Shown here piece after piece: positions 39,767 through 49,900 of a stretch of 64,000 nucleotides of DNA. The stretch comes from Phycicoccus sp. HDW14 (GTDB lineage: Bacteria > Actinomycetota > Actinomycetes > Actinomycetales > Dermatophilaceae): positions 3,038,001 to 3,102,000 of the forward strand of contig NZ_CP049935.1 of NCBI RefSeq assembly GCF_011383005.1, written 5' to 3'. Positions within the stretch are counted from its first letter, which is position 1. The number at the start of each line of letters is the position of its first letter. The position numbers and the translations under genes were made by a program. The notes beneath the pieces are model-generated. The model did no database searches, was not told the DNA's origin, and saw only the letters and a list, made by a program, of their open reading frames with translations.

Positions 39767-40365
39767 CCGTGACCGGCTCAGGGACCGATGGTCTGGCCGT
39801 GCGCGCCGCGGAGGCCTTCGCCGGTTACCGCGCGGGTGACCCGGCGCGGATGTCCGACCTCGTCGACGAGGTGACACCGCTGCTGTGGCACATCGCGCGC
39901 CAGCAGGGCCTCAGCCAGCCCGCCGCCGAGGACGTCGTCCAGACCGCGTGGATGCGTCTCGTCGAGCACCAGGCCCGCGTCATCGACGAGCTCGGTGTGC
40001 TCAAGTGGCTCATCACGACGACCAAGCGCGAGGCGTGGCGGGTCGCGCGCACCAGCCGCCGCGAGGACGTGGTCGACGAGGTCGACCGGGTCACCGAGGC
40101 GCCGCGCACCGACCCGACCCCGAGTCCCGAGCAGGCCCTGCTCGCCGACGAGGAGCGCGGCCTGGTGTGGCGCCACTTCGAGGCGCTGCCCGAGCGGTGC
40201 CGCACCCTGCTGCGGGCCATCGCCTTCACCGACAAGCCCGACTACGCGTCGGTCGCAGAAGCCCTCGGGATGCCCATCGGGAGCATCGGCCCGACCCGAG
40301 GGCGGTGCCTGGCCAAGCTCCGGGTGCTGCTCGACTCAGATCCAGCCTGGAGGGGAACAGCATGA
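39763..40365 (+). CDS. ECF-type RNA polymerase sigma factor
   Basis: The 200-residue protein has region 2 (LWHIARQQGLSQPAAEDVVQ, then TAWMRLVEH, then WLITTTKREAWRVAR, residues about 40-100) and region 4 (HFEALPERCRTLLRAIAFTD, then YASVAEALGMPIGSIGPTRG). It probably redirects RNA polymerase to specific promoters. It is coupled both upstream (protease) and downstream (ATGA at 40362-40365). No classical membrane anti-sigma gene is present; control by the neighbouring proteases or the small third protein is possible. Confidence 0.93.
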   Translation: MTVTGSGTDGLAVRAAEAFAGYRAGDPARMSDLVDEVTPLLWHIARQQGLSQPAAEDVVQTAWMRLVEHQARVIDELGVLKWLITTTKREAWRVARTSRREDVVDEVDRVTEAPRTDPTPSPEQALLADEERGLVWRHFEALPERCRTLLRAIAFTDKPDYASVAEALGMPIGSIGPTRGRCLAKLRVLLDSDPAWRGTA

Positions 40366-40862
40366 ACGCGTTCGACGACCGTGAGGACCACCTTGCCCGG
40401 GGTGGCATCGATGCGATCGACGAGGCCGTCCTGGCCGACCTGCGCGCCGCGCTCGAGGCCATCGACCCCGTCCCGCCCACGCTCACCGACGACGTGAAGT
40501 TCCGGCTCACCGTCGCCGCGCTCGAGGCCGACGTCGCCGAGATCGTCGCCACCTCCTCGGAGCTCGCCGGCGTCCGGGGCACCTCGTACGACCGGGCCAC
40601 GTCCGTCACCTTCACCAGCGGCGCACTGAGCGCGATGGTGACCATCGACGAGGAGGGCACCCGCCCGGCCTCGATCAGCGGCTGGACCAGCGAGGGCGGC
40701 GTCGAGGTCGAGCTGCGCGAGCGCTCGCGGACCCGCACGACGACGAGTGACTCCCACGGCCGGTTCTCCTTCACCGACGTCCAGCGCGGGCTCGTGCACT
40801 TCGTCTTCCGACACGGATCGGCCGGCGTCGCGCCGGTCATCACCCCCGCCATCGAGATCTGA
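40362..40862 (+). CDS. Small protein with carboxypeptidase-regulatory-like fold, unknown function
   Basis: The 166-residue protein has a helical N-terminal 60 residues (DDREDHLARGGIDAIDEAVL and a second helix) and a beta-rich C-terminal part (SVTFTSGALSAMVTIDEEGT, ISGWTSEGGVEVELRERSRT, RFSFTDVQRGLVHFVFRHG). The latter resembles the small sandwich domains found next to ECF sigma/CHAT genes. It is placed where an anti-sigma factor would be, but has no zinc motif or membrane helix. I infer a regulatory role only from position. Confidence 0.65.
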   Translation: MNAFDDREDHLARGGIDAIDEAVLADLRAALEAIDPVPPTLTDDVKFRLTVAALEADVAEIVATSSELAGVRGTSYDRATSVTFTSGALSAMVTIDEEGTRPASISGWTSEGGVEVELRERSRTRTTTSDSHGRFSFTDVQRGLVHFVFRHGSAGVAPVITPAIEI

Positions 40863-40870
40863 GGAGCCAT

Positions 40871-43420
40871 TTGCCGGGCACGGCGGTTGCGCAGGAGCTG
40901 TCGAGGGCCGTCCGGGCGGCGGTGCGCCGCAACGGTGTCGGCGACTTCGACGGCGCTGCCCACCTGCTCGTCGAGGCACTCGAGGTCGCCGACACGATGC
41001 CGGAGTCGGACCGCGCCTTCTGGCGTGCGCGCCTGCTCGTCACCCTGTCCTACGCGACCTTCGAGACGCGCGGGGAGGCCGCGGCCACGGTGCAGCTCGA
41101 CGAGGCCCGGCGGCTCGCTGAGCAGATCGGGTCACGGCGCCTCGAGGCCCTGACCCACGTCCAGGAGGCGAACCTGCGGGCCCGGGGGACCGCCTGGCAG
41201 GCCGCGCTGCGGGCCGCCACCGCCGCGAGCGGCTTCACCGACGTCCTCGAGCCCGAGGAGCTCTACGCCCTGCACCTCAACCGCGGCTTCGCGCACCTGG
41301 GCGTGCTCCAGCTGGACGAGTGTGAGCGCGACCTCGACGCCGCCCTCGCCATCGCCGACCGGGAGGGCGTCGAGGAGCTGCGCTACAAGGCGATCCACAA
41401 CCGGGGATGCCTCGCCTACGTGCGCGGCGACCTGCCGCGGGCCCTCACCATCATGCGCGAGGCCGACGAGCTGCCGGTGGGGGTGGCGCGCGACCGCAAC
41501 CGCCTCGACCAGGCCCAGGTCCTCATCGACGCCGGGCTGGTCGACCGGGCGCGCAGCGTGCTCGAGGACGCACTGGCCGGCTCCGCCCGTGCGCACCACC
41601 TCGTCCAGTCCGGGGCGATCCGGCTCGACCTCGCGCGCTGCGCCGTGCTCCTCGACGACACGGCCGGGGCGCGGGAGCACGCCGAGGCGGCCCTGCGCAC
41701 CTTCGAGGACCTCGGCGCCCGCGACCGCAGCCGCCGGGCCCGCCTCGTCCTCGCCCAGGTCACCCTGCTCGGTGACGACGACGCGCTCGACGACGTCGAC
41801 GCGCTGCTCGGTGACTGGGGATCCGCCCCGACCGCGGACCTCGATGCGGCCACCGCCACCCGCCTGCGTGCCGAGGTGGCGTTGCGGCGCGGGCACACCC
41901 GCGACTGCCTCGACCTCCTGCGCGAGCTCGGCCCCGGCGCGCGGTCGGTCGAGGCCCGGCTGCACGAGGACTACCTGCACGCCGCGGCGGCCGCCGCCCT
42001 CGAGGACCACCGCTCCTCGCGCGCCCGGTGCCGCAGTGCGAGCACGCGGTTGGCCCGCCAGCAGGGTCGCAGCCAGAGCCTCGAGGTGCGCGCCGCGATG
42101 GCCGTGCACGCCCGACGCCTGGCGGCGTTCGACGTCGACCAGGCGCTGCGGTCCGGGCGGCCCAGCACCGTGTTCGCGAGCATCGAGCGCTGGCGCGCGG
42201 CCTCGCAGCGCATCCCCCCGGTCCTCCCCTCCGGCGACGCCCGCACCGACGAGCTGATGACCGAGCTGCGGGCCGCCCAGCAGGCTCGGGGGTCCGTCGC
42301 CCGCGCGAGCCGCTCGGCGCTCGACGCCCGGATCGCCGACCTGACCCGTCGGGTGGAACGGCGGGAGTGGGAGCGACGCACGGACGCCGACGCGGGAGGT
42401 GCCGCGACACCGGTGAGCACGGCCCGGGCGATGGCGCTCGCCGGAGCGCACCGCACGGTGGTCAGCCTCTTCGCGGCCGGTGACGACCTGCACGCCGTCG
42501 TGCTGGGCAGCCGCCTCACCCAGCACCGGGTCGGACCGCTCGCCCCCGTCCTCGACGCGGCCGCCGTGCTCGTGCGCGACCTGCGGGCCCGCGCGGTGTC
42601 GCGCCGGGTACCGGCCCTGGCCGTCGCCCTCGAGGCCGCCGTGGTCGACGCGGCCCGACGCCTCGACGACCTCCTGCTCGGTCCGGGGAGCGGTCTCGCG
42701 GGCCTGCTCGCGCCTCAGGTCGTCGTCGTGCCCCTGCGCGCGCTGGCGTCCGTGCCGTGGAACGTCCTGCCGTCGCTGCGGGGTCGGGAGGTGGTCGTGG
42801 CCCGCTCGGTCACCCGGTGGGTGCGCTCCACCGAGGCGTCGCCGGAGCCGCCCACGCTCGCCGTCGCGGTGGGCCCCGGTCTCTCCCACGCGCTGGAGGA
42901 GGGCCGCCGCATCCGCGAGGTCTGGGGCACCGGGGAGGGTGGCGGGCTGTCGAGCGCCGCGGACGCCGTGCACGCCCTCGCGTCGGCGACCCTCGTCCAC
43001 CTCGCGGCCCACGGCGTGCACTCGACGGCGAACCCGATGTTCTCCACGCTGCGGATGGCCGACGGCCCGCTCTTCCTCCACGAGCTGCCGAGCCCCCTCC
43101 GGGCCGAGCACGTGGTCCTGTCCGCCTGCGACGTCGGGCAGGCGCACGTGCGCCACGGCGAGGAGGCGCTGGGGATGTCCGCCGGCCTCCTGTCCCTCGG
43201 CGCGCACAGCGTCCTCGCGTCGGTCGCCCCCGTCGACGACGAGGAGACCGGCACCGCGATGGTGGGCTACCACCGGCACCTGTCCACGGGGGCCTCCGCG
43301 GCGGCCGCGCTGGCCGCCACCATCGCCGAGCACCCGGTGGCGAGCTCGTTCGCCGTCTACGGGGCGGACTGGTCCGCGGGGTCGGTGAGGTCCGTGCGCC
43401 CGGCCGGCCCGGTCAGATGA
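40871..43420 (+). CDS. TPR-CHAT domain protease
   Basis: The 849-residue protein uses a TTG start behind GAGGAG, nine bases after the previous stop. Residues 1-500 are helical repeats (TPR-like: [40 protein letters not shown]). The C-terminal 260 residues are a CHAT (caspase HetF-associated) domain with catalytic His714 in [11 protein letters not shown] and Cys753 in [14 protein letters not shown] proteins are caspase-like cysteine proteases used in bacterial cell-death and immune systems. Together with the subtilase and the ECF sigma factor it makes a two-protease signalling operon. Targets are unknown. Confidence 0.9.
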   Translation: MPGTAVAQELSRAVRAAVRRNGVGDFDGAAHLLVEALEVADTMPESDRAFWRARLLVTLSYATFETRGEAAATVQLDEARRLAEQIGSRRLEALTHVQEANLRARGTAWQAALRAATAASGFTDVLEPEELYALHLNRGFAHLGVLQLDECERDLDAALAIADREGVEELRYKAIHNRGCLAYVRGDLPRALTIMREADELPVGVARDRNRLDQAQVLIDAGLVDRARSVLEDALAGSARAHHLVQSGAIRLDLARCAVLLDDTAGAREHAEAALRTFEDLGARDRSRRARLVLAQVTLLGDDDALDDVDALLGDWGSAPTADLDAATATRLRAEVALRRGHTRDCLDLLRELGPGARSVEARLHEDYLHAAAAAALEDHRSSRARCRSASTRLARQQGRSQSLEVRAAMAVHARRLAAFDVDQALRSGRPSTVFASIERWRAASQRIPPVLPSGDARTDELMTELRAAQQARGSVARASRSALDARIADLTRRVERREWERRTDADAGGAATPVSTARAMALAGAHRTVVSLFAAGDDLHAVVLGSRLTQHRVGPLAPVLDAAAVLVRDLRARAVSRRVPALAVALEAAVVDAARRLDDLLLGPGSGLAGLLAPQVVVVPLRALASVPWNVLPSLRGREVVVARSVTRWVRSTEASPEPPTLAVAVGPGLSHALEEGRRIREVWGTGEGGGLSSAADAVHALASATLVHLAAHGVHSTANPMFSTLRMADGPLFLHELPSPLRAEHVVLSACDVGQAHVRHGEEALGMSAGLLSLGAHSVLASVAPVDDEETGTAMVGYHRHLSTGASAAAALAATIAEHPVASSFAVYGADWSAGSVRSVRPAGPVR

Positions 43421-44009
43421 AGAGGGCGGGCTCCGCGAAGAGCGCGTCGTAGGGGTCCTGCTCGGACGTCGCCGGGAAGCGGACGACCGCCGGGATGCCC
43501 GTCGCGACCGCGCCGGACGGGACGGGCTTGACGACGACCGAGTTCGCGCCGATCTGCACGTCGTCACCGACCTCGATGTCGCCGAGGATGCGGGCGCCGG
43601 TGCCGACGGTGACGCGGTCGCCCAGGGTCGGGTGCCGCTTCGTGCCGCGCTCGAGCGAGCGGCCGCCCAGGGTGACCCCGTGGTAGAGCATCACGTCGTC
43701 ACCGACCACCGCGGTGGCGCCGATGACGACGCCCATCCCGTGGTCGATGAAGAACCGCCGCCCGATGCGGGCACCGGGGTGGATCTCCACCCCGGTGACC
43801 GCCCGGGTGAACGTGGACAGCAGGCGGGCGGCCGGACGCCACTGGGGACCCTTGTCCCACAGGCGGTGTGCGAGCCGGTAGGACCAGATCGCGTGCAGCC
43901 CGGGCGAGTTGAACGCCACGTCGGCACGGCTCTCGGCGGCCGGGTCGCGGCGCATCGCGGCGTCGAGGTCCTCACGGACCGTGGCGCGCGCCTGCTGGAG
44001 GAGGGACAT
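43413..44009 (-). CDS. cysE: Serine O-acetyltransferase
   Basis: This 198-residue soluble enzyme acetylates L-serine with acetyl-CoA, the first step of cysteine synthesis. The short N-terminal helical domain and the hexapeptide-repeat beta-helix ([59 protein letters not shown]) are the short EpsC/SrpH-like form. It starts two bases after the cysK stop, giving an operon. Its 3' end overlaps the convergent CHAT gene by eight bases. Confidence 0.95.
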   Translation of the reverse strand: MSLLQQARATVREDLDAAMRRDPAAESRADVAFNSPGLHAIWSYRLAHRLWDKGPQWRPAARLLSTFTRAVTGVEIHPGARIGRRFFIDHGMGVVIGATAVVGDDVMLYHGVTLGGRSLERGTKRHPTLGDRVTVGTGARILGDIEVGDDVQIGANSVVVKPVPSGAVATGIPAVVRFPATSEQDPYDALFAEPALFI

Positions 44010-44011
44010 GG

Positions 44012-44941
44012 TCAGTCGACGAGGCCCTCGAAGAGGATCGTCGAGAGGTAGCGCTCGCCGAAGCTCGGGATGATGACGACGATCGTCTTGCCGGCGTTCT
44101 CGGGCCGCGAGGCGACCTGGTTCGCGGCGGCCAGCGCGGCACCGGACGAGATCCCGACGAGCAGGCCCTCCTCGGTGGCGGCCCGGCGGGCCCACTCGAC
44201 GGAGGTCTGGGCGTTGACGTCGATGACCTCGTCGTAGATCTCGGTGTTGAGGATCTCCGGCACGAAGTTGGCGCCGATGCCCTGGATCTTGTGCGGGCCG
44301 GGGGCACCGCCGTTGAGGATCGGGGACTCCTCGGGCTCGACCGCGACGATCTGCACGCCGGGCTTGCGCGACTTGAGGACCTCGCCGACCCCGGTGATGG
44401 TGCCACCGGTGCCGATGCCCGCGACGACGATGTCGACCCCGCCGTCGGTGTCCTTCCAGATCTCCTCGGCCGTCGTGCGGCGGTGGACCTCGGGGTTCGC
44501 GGCGTTGGCGAACTGACGGGCGAGGACGGCGCCCTCGCGCTCGGCGACGATCTCGTCGGCCTTGGTGACGGCCCCCTTCATGCCCTCGGAGCCGGGGGTG
44601 AGGACCAGCTCGGCGCCGTACGCGCGGAGCAGCGCGCGGCGCTCCTTCGACATGGTCTCGGGCATGGCGAGGACGATCTTGTAGCCGCGCGCCGCGCCGA
44701 CCATCGCCAGCGCGATACCGGTGTTGCCCGAGGTGGCCTCGACGACGGTGCCGCCGGGCTTGAGCTGGCCGGACGCCTCCGCGGCGTCGATGATCGCGAC
44801 GCCGATGCGGTCCTTGACCGAGCTCGCCGGGTTGTAGAACTCGAGCTTGGCGGCCACGGTGGCCTCGCCCTCGATGATCCGGTTGAGCCGCACGAGCGGG
44901 GTGTTGCCGACCGCCTGGGTCACGTCGTCGAGGATGGGCAT
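44012..44941 (-). CDS. cysK: Cysteine synthase A (O-acetylserine sulfhydrylase)
   Basis: This 309-residue PLP enzyme makes cysteine from O-acetylserine and sulfide. PLP lysine 43 lies in [11 protein letters not shown], the substrate loop is [11 protein letters not shown] and the phosphate-binding loop is [10 protein letters not shown]. The length is normal. AAAGG precedes the ATG. It is the first gene of the cysK-cysE unit. The 95-base gap upstream contains an AT-rich patch (GTTATGTGTATTCCAACAG) that probably holds the promoter. Confidence 0.97.
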   Translation of the reverse strand: MPILDDVTQAVGNTPLVRLNRIIEGEATVAAKLEFYNPASSVKDRIGVAIIDAAEASGQLKPGGTVVEATSGNTGIALAMVGAARGYKIVLAMPETMSKERRALLRAYGAELVLTPGSEGMKGAVTKADEIVAEREGAVLARQFANAANPEVHRRTTAEEIWKDTDGGVDIVVAGIGTGGTITGVGEVLKSRKPGVQIVAVEPEESPILNGGAPGPHKIQGIGANFVPEILNTEIYDEVIDVNAQTSVEWARRAATEEGLLVGISSGAALAAANQVASRPENAGKTIVVIIPSFGERYLSTILFEGLVD

Positions 44942-45096
44942 CGCGTCGCCTTTCGGTCGAGGGGCGCCGCGACCCCTACCGGGCGACGGCGCGCTGCATC
45001 GGTCCTGCTGTCGGGGCCAACCCCCGACACGTTATGTGTATTCCAACAGATGGTTATCCGTGCGCACAACGACGTCTCCCGTTCGGGCGGGCGGCG

Positions 45097-46376
45097 TCAG
45101 CGGTCGAGCAGGTCCCGCTGCACGGCGTTGAGCGGGAGCCGGCGCGCCTCGTCGTCGGCGGCGGCCGCCTCCTCGGGTCGGTCGAGCCGGCGCAGCAGCG
45201 CGGCCCGGCTCGCGTGCCAGAGCGGGTAGTCGCCCAGCCCCTCGATCGCGTCGACGAGCGCGAGCCCGGCCTGCGGCCCACGCGCCTCGGCGACGGCGAC
45301 GGCGTGGTTGAGGCGCACCACCGGACCGTCGTCGACCCGCAGCAGCACCTCGTACCAGGACTCGATGGCCGTCCAGTCGGTGTCCGCCCACGATGGCGCG
45401 AGCGCGTGGCAGGCGGCGATGGCGGCCTGCACGACGTAGGGGTCGGGATGGGCCGGCGACAGGCGCAGCCCCTCCCCGACGAGCGGCACCGCCTCGGCGA
45501 TCGCGGCGCGGTCCCACCGCGAGCGGTCCTGGTCGGCGAGGAGGACCGCGGCCCCGTCGGCGTCGGTGCGGGCGGCCCGCCGCGAGTCCTGGAGGAGGAT
45601 CAGCGCGAGCAGCCCGGTCGCCCCCGGGTCGCCCGGGCGCAGCCGGCGCAGCAGCCGGGCCAGGCGCAGGGCCTCGGCCACGAGCGCGGGGCGGGTCAGC
45701 TCGGGGCCGGCCGTCGCGGCGTACCCCTCGTTGAACATCAGGTAGGTCGTCGCGAGCACGGTGTCCCACCGCTCGGGCAGGTCGTCCTCCGACGGGACGC
45801 GGTAGGGGATGCCGGCCAGCCGGATCTTCTGGCGCGCACGGGTGAGGCGCTTGGCCATCGCCGGTTCGGAGACGAGCAGGGCGCGGGCGACCTCCTCGGT
45901 GCCCAGCCCGCAGAGGGTGCGCAGGGCCAGCGCCACCCGGGTCCCCGGGCCGAGGCTCGGGTGGCAGCAGGTGAACACGAGACGGAGCAGGTCGTCCTCG
46001 ACCACCTCGGGCCCGGGGTCCGCCTCGGCGAGCACGACGTCGACGGCCGGGCCGGTCGCGAGCAGCTCCTTGGGGCCGCGGGCGGCCTCGCGGCGGATCT
46101 GGTCGACGGCGCAGCGTCGGGCGGTCGTGCGCAGCCACGCCACCGGGGTGTCGGGGATGCCGTCGCGCGGCCAGGTCAGCAGCGCGCGCACGCTCGCGTC
46201 CTGCACGGCGTCCTCGGCGAGCGCGAGGTTGCCCGTCCAGCGGGCGAGGGTGGCGAGGACGTCCCGGCCGGCGACCCGCACGATCTCCGCGAGCGCCTCC
46301 TGCGCGTCGGTCGGCCGGGCGCCGGCCCGGGCGTCCTCGGGGCGGGCGGACCCGCCCCCGGGGCGACCGCGCTCAC
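45097..46376 (-). CDS. ECF42-like sigma factor with C-terminal TPR-like extension, frameshifted at N-terminus
   Basis: Sigma region 2 (LAEDAVQDASVRALLTWPRD, WLRTTARRCAVDQIRRE) and region 4 (LALRTLCGLGTEEVARALLV, AMAKRLTRARQKIR) are followed by a long helical extension (DUF6596/TPR-like) ending LPLNAVQRDLLDR. This matches the ECF42 group, known to pair with DGPF-domain proteins like the gene upstream. No in-frame start exists before 46281. Restoring one G in 46351-46363 gives a GTG at 46376 that overlaps the upstream stop (GTGA) and about 426 residues. Otherwise translation would begin at GTG 46281 and lose part of region 2. Confidence 0.85.
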
Positions 46377-46720
46377 ATCGGGAACTCGATGACGGGGCGC
46401 ACCTCGACGGCCCCGTCCCACGCGCCGGGGATGGTCGCCGCGACCTTGACGGCCTCGTCGAGGTCGGCGCACTCGAGCAGGTAGAAGCCGGTGAGGGCCT
46501 CCTTGGTCTCGGCGTAGGGGCCGTCGGTGGTCAGCGGCGTGCCGCCCTTGGCCTCGACCCGCACGGTGGTCGCGGTTGAGGTCGGGTAGAGGGCCGCGCC
46601 CCCGCGGATGACGGCGCCGGCCGCCTCGGCGAACGCGCCGTACTCCGCGGTCTCGGCGGCGTACTCGGGGAGGGTCCAGTCGACATCGCGGCTGTAGATC
46701 ATGGCGGCGTACTGGGTCAT
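46373..46720 (-). CDS. YCII-related DGPF-domain protein
   Basis: This 115-residue ferredoxin-fold protein carries the DGPF signature as TTDGPYAETKEALTGFYLLE. It belongs to the YCII/PhnB-linked family commonly encoded beside ECF42 sigma factors. The biochemical role is not settled; it may be an enzyme or a stress effector. The ATG is preceded by AGGAG, and the stop overlaps the sigma-factor start. It is the first gene of the pair. Confidence 0.9.
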   Translation of the reverse strand: MTQYAAMIYSRDVDWTLPEYAAETAEYGAFAEAAGAVIRGGAALYPTSTATTVRVEAKGGTPLTTDGPYAETKEALTGFYLLECADLDEAVKVAATIPGAWDGAVEVRPVIEFPM

Positions 46721-46913
46721 GGTGGCTCCTGGGTCTCGGGTGAGTGGGCCGCACCGGTGTCCGGCCTCACCCTAGAGACGAACGGCCGGTGCGCAGAAGG
46801 ACACCACCACCCCACGGACTGCTCCGGGACCCCGGCCGTCGCCGGTCCGGGGCCCTGTTGACGGTCGTCACAGACCGGTGAGCGCTCGCTTACCGGGCAG
46901 TAGGCTGCACCGC

Positions 46914-49900
46914 ATGCCTGCTGCCCTCGCACCCGCCCTGGCCAGCGACGTCCTCCCGTCGTTCGACGACCGCTTCGGCGGCGTGACCGCCCTCCAGGTG
47001 GTCGCCGTCGTGCTCTGCCTCGTCGTCCCGACCATCGGGTGGGCGCTGCTCTTCCGGCAGGTCGGCCGGTTCGTCACGCTCTACCGGTTCGGGCAGCCGG
47101 ACGGCTCGCGCACCGACGCCCCGGTGGCGCGCACCTGGACCCTGGCCAAGGAGTTCCTCGGGCACACCCGGATGTCGCGGCTCAAGGTCGTCGCGGCGGC
47201 GCACTGGTTCACCGCGCTCGCGTTCATCATCCTCTTCACGACGCTGGTCAACGCCTTCTTCCAGCTCGTCCAGCCCGACTACCGGCTGCCGCTCATCGGG
47301 CACTTCGCCCCGTTCGAGTGGGTCGTCGAGATCTTCGCGTGGGGCGGGCTCGTCGGCATCGTCGTGCTCATGGCGATCCGCCAGAAGCAGCACCCGCGGC
47401 GGGCCGCAGGGGAGGGCGGGCGGTACTCGCGCTTCTTCGGGTCGACCTTCTGGCAGGCCTACTACGTCGAGCTGACCATCCTCTTCGTGACGATCTGCAT
47501 CGTCCTGCTCCGCGGCCTCGAGGCGGCGATGGTGCAGCGCTTCGAGCCCGACGTCTCGCTCGTCGCGCACTTCCCGCTGACCGGCTGGATGGCCGGCTGG
47601 TGGGCGGGCACGTCGCCGGCCGGGCTCGCCGCGTGGGTGCAGGTCGTCGCCACGGTCAAGATCATGATCTCCTTCGCCTGGATGATCACCATCGCCCTCC
47701 AGCCGACGATGGGCGTCGCCTGGCACCGGTTCCTCGCCTTCCCGAACATCTGGTTCAAGCGCGAGTCCTCCGGTCGCACGGCCCTCGGTGCCGCGAAGCC
47801 GATGACGGTGGGCGGCAAGCCGTTCGACCTGGAGGCCATGGAGGAGATGGAGGAGGGCGACGTCCTCGGGGTGGGCAAGGTCGAGGACTTCACGTGGAAG
47901 GGCCTGCTCGACTTCTCGACCTGCACCGAGTGCGGCCGTTGCCAGTCGCAGTGCCCGGCGTGGAACACCGAGAAGCCGTTGTCCCCCAAGCTCTTGATGA
48001 TGACGCTGCGCGACCACGCGGACGCCAAGGCACCGTACCTGCGGGCGCTCTCGGAGGCCGACGGCGACGCGGAGAAGGCGATGGCCTCGGTCACGGCGGC
48101 CGCGCAGACGGTGCCGACCGACGGCATCGAGCCAGCGGGTTCGGTCGACGTCGTCGACTGGACCTCGATGGCCCTCGTCGGCGCCACCGGGTACGACGCC
48201 GCCGCGCCGCTGTCGGCCTACAACCCGCACGGCCCCGACGCGGTCATCGACCAGGACGTCCTGTGGTCGTGCACCACCTGCGGCGCGTGCGTCGAGCAGT
48301 GCCCCGTCGACATCGAGCACGTCGACCACATCATCGACATGCGCCGGTACGCGACCCTCATCGAGTCGGCCTTCCCGAACGAGCTCGGCGGGCTCTTCAA
48401 GAACCTCGAGGGCAAGGGCAACCCCTGGGGGATGGGCGCCCGCGCGCGCCTCGACTGGGCCAAGGACCTCCCGTTCGACGTCAAGGTGCTCGGGCAGGAC
48501 GTCTCGGAGGCGTCCGAGGTCGACTGGCTGTTCTGGGTCGGCTGCGCCGGCGCCTACGAGGACCGGGCGAAGAAGACGTCGCGCGCGGTCGCCGAGCTGC
48601 TCGACACCGCCGGGGTGTCGTTCGCGGTGCTCGGTGACGGCGAGACGTGCACCGGCGACTCCGCACGCCGGGCGGGCAACGAGCTGCTCTTCCAGACCCT
48701 CGCCGCGCAGAACGTGTCGACGTTCGGGGAGTTCGGCGTCACGAAGGTCGTCGTCACCTGCGCCCACTGCTTCAACACCATCAAGAACGAGTACCCGCAG
48801 CTCGGCGGCAACTACGAGGTCGTCCACCACACCCAGCTGCTCAACCGGCTGGTGCGCGAGAAGCGGCTGACGCCGGTCGCGCGTCCGGACGAGGCGCCGG
48901 GGATGTCGTCGGCGAAGAACGTCGCGTCGACGGCGGCGACGGTCACGTACCACGACCCCTGCTACCTCGGCCGGCACAACGGCGTCTACACCCCGCCGCG
49001 CGAGCTCATCGGCGCGCTGCCCGGGGTCGAGCTGCGCGAGATGCCCCGCTCGGGCGAGAAGTCGTTCTGCTGCGGCGCCGGCGGTGCGCGCATGTGGATG
49101 GAGGAGAAGCTCGGCACGCGGATCAACACCAACCGCACCGACGAGGCGCTGGCCACCGGCGCCGAGCGGATCGCCATCGGCTGCCCCTTCTGCCGCGTGA
49201 TGATCTCCGACGGACTGACGGCCAAGCAGGCCGAGGGCGTCGGCGAGGAGGTCGAGGTCGTCGACGTCGCGCAGATGCTCCTCGCGGCAGTGCGTCGGGG
49301 TCAGGAGCCGGTCGAGGCCGAGGCGGCTGCGCCGGTCGCGGCCGAGGCGGCTGCGCCGGTTGAGGACGAGGCTGCTGCGCCGGTCGAGGCGGCGGCGCCC
49401 GCCGCCGCTGCGGCCGCGACCACGGAGACGGAGGAGGCCCCGGCCGAGACCGCGCCGGCCGCCGAGGAGGAGGCTCCGGAGCCGTCCGACGAGGACGACC
49501 CCTGGGACGAGCCCGCCGGAACGATCGCCCCCGCTGCCGACAAGGAGGCGCCGGCCACGCCGGAACCCGCCGACGAGGACGACCCCTGGGACGAGCCGTC
49601 GAGCGCGAGCCCGGTCTCGGACACCGGCAAGGCCGCGCCGCCGGCCGAGGCCGCGCCAGCCACCGCGCCCGAGTCCGAGAAAGCCGCCTTGGCCGACGGC
49701 ACCGAGCCGGACCCCTGGGACGAGCCGGCCGCCACGGCCGATCCCGCCCCGGGACGCTCGCAGGGCGCGCCGTCGGAGGAGAAGGCCGTCGCCGACGCCG
49801 CCGCCTCCACCGACGACGTCGACCCCTGGGACGAGCCCGCCGGCACCGTCGAGGAGTCCTCGACCACCTCGGCATCCGACGCCCCGGTCGAGACCTCCGA

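Noticed and set aside
44942..45096. A riboswitch upstream of cysK
   Set aside because: The gap is only AT-rich for about 30 bases and I see no SAM- or T-box-type conserved core.
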